A DNA stretch of 17,328 bases from JBDTOX01 sp039933015. GTDB lineage: Bacteria > Pseudomonadota > Gammaproteobacteria > Burkholderiales > Methylophilaceae. Under the pieces are notes generated by a model. The model searched no databases and was not told the origin of the DNA. It worked only from the letters and a program-made list of their open reading frames with translations. A program made the position numbers and the translations under genes. The stretch is from assembly GCA_039933015.1 (NCBI GenBank), contig JBDTOX010000016.1, positions 1-17,328 of the forward strand. Direction: 5' to 3'. Positions within the stretch are counted from its first letter, which is position 1. Every line of letters begins with the position of its first letter. Below are positions 15,556 to 17,328 of this stretch, in pieces.

Positions 15556-15604
15556 TAGACTTCCTAGATGATTGATTAAATAGATGACTGATTAAACTGT
15601 TTGC

Positions 15605-15610
15605 ATTATA
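15605..15610 (-). promoter_or_regulatory. Candidate -10 box for the lnt operon
   Basis: A perfect TATAAT on the minus strand lies about 50 bp before the lnt TTG start. No good -35 hexamer is seen 16-18 bp upstream, and there is no TG extension, so this promoter would be weak or activator-dependent. Start of transcription would be near 15598. Confidence 0.4.
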
Positions 15611-15712
15611 GCGATTAGCAGCTACCTACGCTGAGCTGAGCGCCTGCACTGCGTCCTTAAGCGCTTGCATCCCAATATCCTATAAGTTACAACCGGCCAT
15701 TATGCGCAAGCT

Positions 15713-15729
15713 TTGATCAAAATGATCAA
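15713..15729. promoter_or_regulatory. 17-bp inverted repeat, candidate operator between lnt and hmp
   Basis: TTGATCA (15713-15719) and TGATCAA (15723-15729) form a perfect inverted repeat around AAA. It resembles FNR/Dnr half-sites (TTGAT...ATCAA), but the spacing is 7 rather than 4 bases, so it is not a canonical FNR box. Its centre is about 55 bp upstream of the predicted start of the hmp-side transcript. A second small repeat, ATATG-TTG-CATAT (15740-15752), overlaps the -35 position. Confidence 0.45.
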
Positions 15730-15760
15730 TTTGCAAACAATATGTTGCATATGATACGCA

Positions 15761-15769
15761 TGTTATAAT
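15761..15769 (+). promoter_or_regulatory. Extended -10 promoter for the hmp leader or small RNA
   Basis: TG-T-TATAAT is a perfect extended -10 element. No good -35 hexamer is present 17 bp upstream (TATGTT), which is normal for extended -10 promoters. Predicted transcription start is near 15776, about 160 bases before the hmp ATG and reading towards it. Confidence 0.55.
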
Positions 15770-15775
15770 TAGGCC

Positions 15776-15893
15776 GTCTTTAATGTGTACCAGACCCGAT
15801 ATTCCGAAATGCATAAAGAGTTTATGACTTTTTACAGCAAACAATCAGCTAGTTAGAAATCGAAATGAGCAGTCGCAAAACTGCTCTTTTTTT
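15776..15893 (+). ncRNA. Candidate small RNA or attenuated leader upstream of hmp
   Basis: About 118 nt lie between an extended -10 promoter and an intrinsic terminator, with no protein gene. The segment includes a small hairpin, CATAAA-GAG-TTTATG (15812-15826). Two overlapping short reading frames (14 codons from 15783 and 15 codons from 15809) lack ribosome-binding sites and are not claimed as genes. The element may be an independent small RNA, or an hmp leader that ends prematurely unless read-through occurs. No known RNA family is recognised. Confidence 0.4.
15867..15893 (+). terminator. Intrinsic terminator upstream of hmp
   Basis: GAGCAGT (15867-15873) pairs perfectly with ACTGCTC (15880-15886) around the loop CGCAAA. 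Seven T residues follow directly (15887-15893). This is the clearest rho-independent terminator in the window, and it lies 41 bp before the hmp start codon, facing hmp. Confidence 0.8.
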
Positions 15894-15900
15894 AATTTAA

Positions 15901-15923
15901 AAGATGCATATTTTGTATATATT
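15901..15923 (+). promoter_or_regulatory. NsrR-like site overlapping a candidate hmp -10
   Basis: The left half AAGATGCATAT (15901-15911) matches the NsrR consensus half AAGATGCATTT at 10 of 11 positions. The right half (15913-15923) is degenerate, about 6 of 11 by hand. NsrR is the nitric-oxide-sensing repressor of hmp in many proteobacteria. The site covers a possible -10 (TATTTT, 15909-15914) and ends just before AAGGAG (15924-15929), so repression by blocking is plausible. Confidence 0.5.
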
Positions 15924-15934
15924 AAGGAGTATTT

Positions 15935-17140
15935 ATGCTTTCAGCAGCTGCTAGACCATATATTGACGCCAGTGTCCCTGTCTTGCGTGACCACGGCTTG
16001 GCGATCACAGGCACCTTTTACCGCAATCTTTTTGGCGCGCATCCTGAATTGAAAAACCTTTTCAACATGGGCAACCAGGCACAGGGGACACAACAGCAAT
16101 CGCTTGCGGCCGCAGTCTTTGCGTACGCCGCCAATATTGATAATGCAGAGGTGCTTGCTCCTGTGATTAGCCGTATTGTTCATAAACATGCTTCTCTGGG
16201 TATCAAAGCTGAACTCTATCCGATTGTTGGCCATCATTTAGTAGGCGCAATCAAGGAAACGCTGGGAGATGCCGCCACAGCACCATTATTGGATGCCTGG
16301 GCAGAAGCCTATTCTTTGCTAGCGGATGCACTGGTTGCTGAAGAGCAGAAGCTCTATTCTGATGCAGGGACAGCGGCAGGGGAATTGAGAGAGCTGCAAG
16401 TAACGCAAATACGCCAGGAAAGCGAACATGTCAGATCGTTTGTGCTGAATCCGACGGATGGTAAACCGTTGCCAATTTTCCATCCTGGGCAATACATCAG
16501 TGTTGCCGTAACCTTCCCGGATGGCACGCGCCAGCTGCGTCAATACAGCCTATCTGACGCACCTGGTAGGCCCCACCTCAGAATCTCGGTAAAGCGCGAG
16601 CTAGCAAGAGATGGTTCGCCCTCTGGCCAGGTTTCTAATTGGTTGCATGACAATGTAAGAGTTAACGACAGGATTCAGGTGGGTCAGCCATTTGGGGATT
16701 TCAGACCGGATATTGCTGTCGACGATCCTTTAGTCTTAATCTCCGCCGGTGTCGGTATTACACCGATGATTTCAACGCTGAATCAATTGGCGCTTACTCG
16801 TCCAGAGCATCAAGTGATTTTTGCACATGCTGCACGAAGCAGGTCTCATCATTCGCATACCAGCGATTTGGAAGGGGCTATAGATAGCATGCCCAATCTT
16901 AAAGTGATTACCTTTTATGAGTCGCCACATGCATCCGAGAGACTGAATGAAAATACGATCAAGGGAGAAATGCAGTTATCGAGTTTGGCACAATGGCCAC
17001 GCGAGACAGCTAATGTTTATTTGTGCGGCCCTCTGGGCTTCATGAATAAACAGTGGAGAGAGTTATTAGATGCCGGAGTGCCTAGAGATAGATTGCATAG
17101 AGAGGTTTTTGGCCCGGATATGCTGGAAAACCTCATATGA
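15935..17140 (+). CDS. hmp: Flavohemoglobin / nitric oxide dioxygenase
   Basis: Hmp oxidises nitric oxide to nitrate using O2 and NAD(P)H in the cytoplasm. The 401-residue protein has the full three-domain layout: globin (1-140), FAD-binding (about 150-260) and NAD-binding (about 265-401). Key globin residues are present: Tyr29, Gln53, proximal His85, Tyr95 and an acidic residue at 136/137. The flavin motif R-Q-Y-S-L is at 202-206, the nucleotide loop G-V-G-I-T-P at 272-277, then C-G-P-L-G-F-M (364-370) and F-G-P-D-M (392-396). AAGGAG lies five bases before the ATG. By hand count 15 of 25 arginines use AGA/AGG, unlike neighbouring genes, suggesting a separate origin. Control by NsrR is likely from the upstream box. 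Confidence 0.97.
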   Translation: MLSAAARPYIDASVPVLRDHGLAITGTFYRNLFGAHPELKNLFNMGNQAQGTQQQSLAAAVFAYAANIDNAEVLAPVISRIVHKHASLGIKAELYPIVGHHLVGAIKETLGDAATAPLLDAWAEAYSLLADALVAEEQKLYSDAGTAAGELRELQVTQIRQESEHVRSFVLNPTDGKPLPIFHPGQYISVAVTFPDGTRQLRQYSLSDAPGRPHLRISVKRELARDGSPSGQVSNWLHDNVRVNDRIQVGQPFGDFRPDIAVDDPLVLISAGVGITPMISTLNQLALTRPEHQVIFAHAARSRSHHSHTSDLEGAIDSMPNLKVITFYESPHASERLNENTIKGEMQLSSLAQWPRETANVYLCGPLGFMNKQWRELLDAGVPRDRLHREVFGPDMLENLI

Positions 17141-17186
17141 TTTAAAAACTAATTTACCACTATATTGGGATCGCATTTTTCTGTAT

Positions 17187-17204
17187 GCCGCACTCGCGGC
17201 TTTT
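17187..17204 (+). terminator. Probable intrinsic terminator of hmp
   Basis: GCCGC (17187-17191) pairs with GCGGC (17196-17200) around ACTC and is followed by TTTT (17201-17204), 46 bp after the hmp stop. The stem is short but GC-rich, and the U-run is only four bases. Confidence 0.5.
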
Positions 17205-17210
17205 GAGAGT

Positions 17211-17262
17211 ATCAAGGATTGCAGCTGACTAAGTATTGCTTACAGCTCCTGTAATCCTTGAT
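17211..17262. repeat. Long hairpin downstream of hmp
   Basis: ATCAAGGATTGCAG (17211-17224) pairs with CTGTAATCCTTGAT (17249-17262), with one G-U pair on the plus-strand RNA. CTG (17225-17227) then pairs with CAG (17243-17245), and TAAG (17230-17233) with CTTA (17239-17242), around a 5-base loop. That is about 21 pairs with two small bulges. No U-tract follows on either strand. It overlaps the stop codon of a possible minus-strand gene. Confidence 0.55.
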
Positions 17263-17328
17263 TATTGAAGTAATAGATATTTTCGTGCTTGAAGCCATAG
17301 CGCCCCCCTATGAGGCGTATTTGCGGCT
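17240..17328 (-). CDS. Possible 3' end of an unidentified gene, cut by the window edge
   Basis: On the minus strand one frame entering at the window end reads 28 codons to TAA (17242-17240). It ends ...Y-G-F-K-H-E-N-I-Y-Y-F-N-N-Q-G-L-Q-E-L. The composition is protein-like, and convergence with hmp is reasonable. The fragment is too short to recognise, and other frames are also open over this stretch. The hairpin arm 17249-17262 would lie inside its last codons. Confidence 0.3.
   Translation of the reverse strand, partial: PQIRLIGGRYGFKHENIYYFNNQGLQEL

Noticed and set aside
15783..15856. Short leader peptides (14 codons from 15783, 15 codons from 15809) before the hmp terminator
   Set aside because: Neither has a Shine-Dalgarno sequence, nor runs of a regulatory amino acid as in classical attenuators. 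They are kept only as a note within the candidate RNA.

Overview
The window looks like a chromosomal segment of a betaproteobacterium of moderate GC content. Three things point there: an SCO gene next to a complete ccoNOQP-G-H-I cluster, the gene order lnt-glyQ-glyS-gmhB-plsC-(YgjP-type metallopeptidase), and protein sequences typical of that class. A member of Nitrosomonadales (for example Methylophilaceae) is possible, but that is an impression and could not be checked here. Almost all of the DNA is coding. I see no tRNA, rRNA, CRISPR array, insertion sequence or integrase.

Region 1 (1-8977, + strand) is a respiratory module. An SCO-type copper lipoprotein is followed by the cbb3 terminal oxidase subunits ccoN, ccoO, ccoQ and ccoP. 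The assembly genes follow: ccoG (membrane iron-sulfur protein), a FixH-like ccoH and ccoI (copper P-type ATPase). CcoI and SCO would supply copper to the CuB site, and CcoO and CcoP would pass electrons to CcoN. A strong sigma-70-type promoter lies between sco and ccoN, with two 8-bp direct repeats one helical turn apart at its -35. No canonical FNR box is visible there. A 15-bp-stem hairpin without a U-tract separates ccoNOQP from ccoG. The usual small gene ccoS is not found.

Region 2 (8983-15555, - strand) is a tightly packed housekeeping operon: lnt, glyQ, glyS, gmhB, plsC and a YgjP/DUF45 metallopeptidase. It combines cell-envelope biogenesis (lipoprotein N-acylation, heptose and phosphatidic acid synthesis) with glycyl-tRNA synthetase. 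Two junctions are 4-bp ATGA overlaps. It converges on ccoI with only 5 bp between the stop codons. lnt appears to start at TTG behind a good Shine-Dalgarno sequence.

Region 3 (15556-17328) holds the flavohemoglobin gene hmp (nitric oxide detoxification) behind an unusually elaborate 379-bp divergent intergenic region. That region contains a 17-bp inverted repeat, an extended -10 promoter, about 118 nt of apparent leader or small RNA ending in a clear intrinsic terminator, and an NsrR-like half-site just before the hmp ribosome-binding site. hmp uses AGA/AGG arginine codons far more than its neighbours, which suggests a different origin. Downstream lie a short terminator, a long 21-bp hairpin, and what may be the 3' end of a minus-strand gene cut by the window edge.

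Nothing here is clearly an undescribed system. The most interesting parts are the layered control region in front of hmp and the enlarged four-helix CcoH.
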